DNA from: Dehalococcoidia bacterium
GTDB lineage: Bacteria; Chloroflexota; Dehalococcoidia; GIF9; AB-539-J10
NCBI GenBank assembly: GCA_030603265.1
Contig: JAUVYD010000128.1
Location: 1 to 5,154 of the forward strand
Direction: 5' to 3'
Length of the DNA stretch: 5,154 nucleotides
This document shows, one piece after another, positions 4,431 to 5,154 of the stretch. The translations under genes and the position numbers were made by a program. The notes beneath the pieces were generated by a model. It saw only the letters and a program-made list of their open reading frames with translations, was not told where the DNA came from and ran no database searches. Every line of letters begins with the position of its first letter. The stretch's first letter is position 1.

Positions 4431-5154
4431 ATGGAATTGGAAGCTAAGGTCGCTCTTGTGACAGGCGCTTCCCGTGGCATGGGCAGGGCCATTGCTCTGA
4501 AGCTCGGGGCCATGGGCGCTAAGGTCGCGGTCAACTACGTGAGCGTGGACCCCCAGAACGAAGTGGATGCCAGGGAGGTCGTATCCGCGCTGGAGGGCCT
4601 GGGGGCGGAGGGCTTCATCGTTGAGGCCGACGTCCGCGATGGCGAGGCGGTCAAGCGCATGGTGGATGAGGTCGTCGAGAAGTGGGGTGCAATCAATATC
4701 CTCGTGAACAACGCGGGAATCACGCGTGACACGCTTCTGCTCCGGATGTCGGAGCAGGCCTGGGACGACGTTATTGACATAAATCTCCGCGGCACATTCC
4801 TCTGTTCGAAGCATGCGGTCAAGTCGATGATACGGCAGGGTGGCGGCAGGATTGTGAGCATTGCGTCCATAGCCGGCGTAATCGGCAATCCGGGTCAGAC
4901 CAACTACTCGGCCTCCAAGGGGGGCATCATCGCCTTCACGAAGAGCCTTTCGAAAGAGGTCGGGTCGCGTGGCATCACGGTCAACGCGGTTGCACCCGGC
5001 TACATACGCACGCAGATGACCGATGTTCTGCCTGAGGAAGTCCGCAGCAAGTTCGTGGAGATGATTGCGCTCCGCCGGGCGGGTGAGCCGGAGGAGGTTG
5101 CGGAGGTGGTGGCCGTTCTCGCTTCCGACCGCGCCTCGTATGTTACCGGCCAGG
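4431..5154 (+). CDS. fabG: 3-oxoacyl-ACP reductase, 3' end outside the window
   Basis: FabG reduces 3-oxoacyl-ACP to (R)-3-hydroxyacyl-ACP with NADPH, the step after FabF and before the dehydratase pair. The frame is open from the ATG to the window edge, giving 241 residues. The family is about 245-250 residues, so only the last few (after the VTGQ at 238-241) are missing. Motifs are TGASRGMG (11-18), NNAG (93-96), Asn117 in DVIDIN, Ser146, Tyr159 and Lys163 in the classical YSASK form, and NAVAPGYIRT (185-194). The YxxxK spacing and PG motif separate it clearly from the FabL-type SDR upstream. The start is supported by GGAGG at 4422-4426. It is 48 nt after fabF, beyond a hairpin. Other SDR substrates are possible, but the neighbours favour FabG. 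Confidence 0.93.
   Translation, partial: MELEAKVALVTGASRGMGRAIALKLGAMGAKVAVNYVSVDPQNEVDAREVVSALEGLGAEGFIVEADVRDGEAVKRMVDEVVEKWGAINILVNNAGITRDTLLLRMSEQAWDDVIDINLRGTFLCSKHAVKSMIRQGGGRIVSIASIAGVIGNPGQTNYSASKGGIIAFTKSLSKEVGSRGITVNAVAPGYIRTQMTDVLPEEVRSKFVEMIALRRAGEPEEVAEVVAVLASDRASYVTGQ

Noticed and set aside
3732..4814. Antisense open frame of 360 codons across fabF and the start of fabG
   Set aside because: It spans a gene junction and an intergenic hairpin, its composition is Arg/His/Leu-rich, and both plus-strand genes have full catalytic motifs.
1..5154. Mobile element, CRISPR array, toxin-antitoxin or phage-defence system
   Set aside because: No direct repeats, transposase or integrase motifs, or spacer-repeat pattern were seen, and nearly all of the sequence is accounted for by lipid synthesis genes.

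Overview
This is a compact, single-strand (+) type II fatty acid synthesis (FAS II) and phospholipid-precursor cluster from a bacterium with moderately high GC. In order it holds a pair of small MaoC/hot-dog proteins resembling mycobacterial HadA and HadB, plsX, acpP, a FabL-type enoyl-ACP reductase, fabF, and fabG cut off by the window end. All seven genes point the same way. Spacing from hadA to hadB is 3 nt and from acpP to fabL is 5 nt, and plsX/acpP and fabL/fabF overlap by one base (TAATG, TGATG). This points to one co-transcribed unit, with two short intergenic gaps that each carry a hairpin.

Layout: 1-140 is a leader region with a possible sigma70-type promoter (perfect TTGACA at 86-91) and no convincing gene. 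141-1004 encodes the putative two-subunit 3-hydroxyacyl-ACP dehydratase. 1005-1082 is a 78-nt gap with an 8-bp hairpin. 1083-4382 is the tightly packed plsX-acpP-fabL-fabF block. 4383-4430 is a gap almost filled by a strong inverted repeat, and 4431-5154 is fabG without its last few codons.

Together the genes make one full elongation cycle: FabF condenses, FabG reduces the ketone, the HadA/HadB-like pair dehydrates, FabL reduces the enoyl group, ACP carries the chain, and PlsX moves the finished acyl chain to phosphate for glycerolipid synthesis. The initiation and malonyl-loading enzymes (FabH, FabD) and a FabZ/FabA dehydratase are not in this window. The unusual parts are the use of MaoC-type proteins where FabZ is expected and a FabL-type (YX6K) SDR as the enoyl reductase.

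Organism: the GC-rich codon use, GTG starts and hybrid gene set (HadAB-like dehydratase with a Bacillus-like FabL) fit an uncultured bacterium. I favour Chloroflexota (Dehalococcoidia-like), but only weakly, and the sequence alone does not settle it. No mobile elements, CRISPR arrays, tRNAs or rRNAs were seen. The window is core metabolism with an unusual enzyme combination and does not look like a wholly new system.
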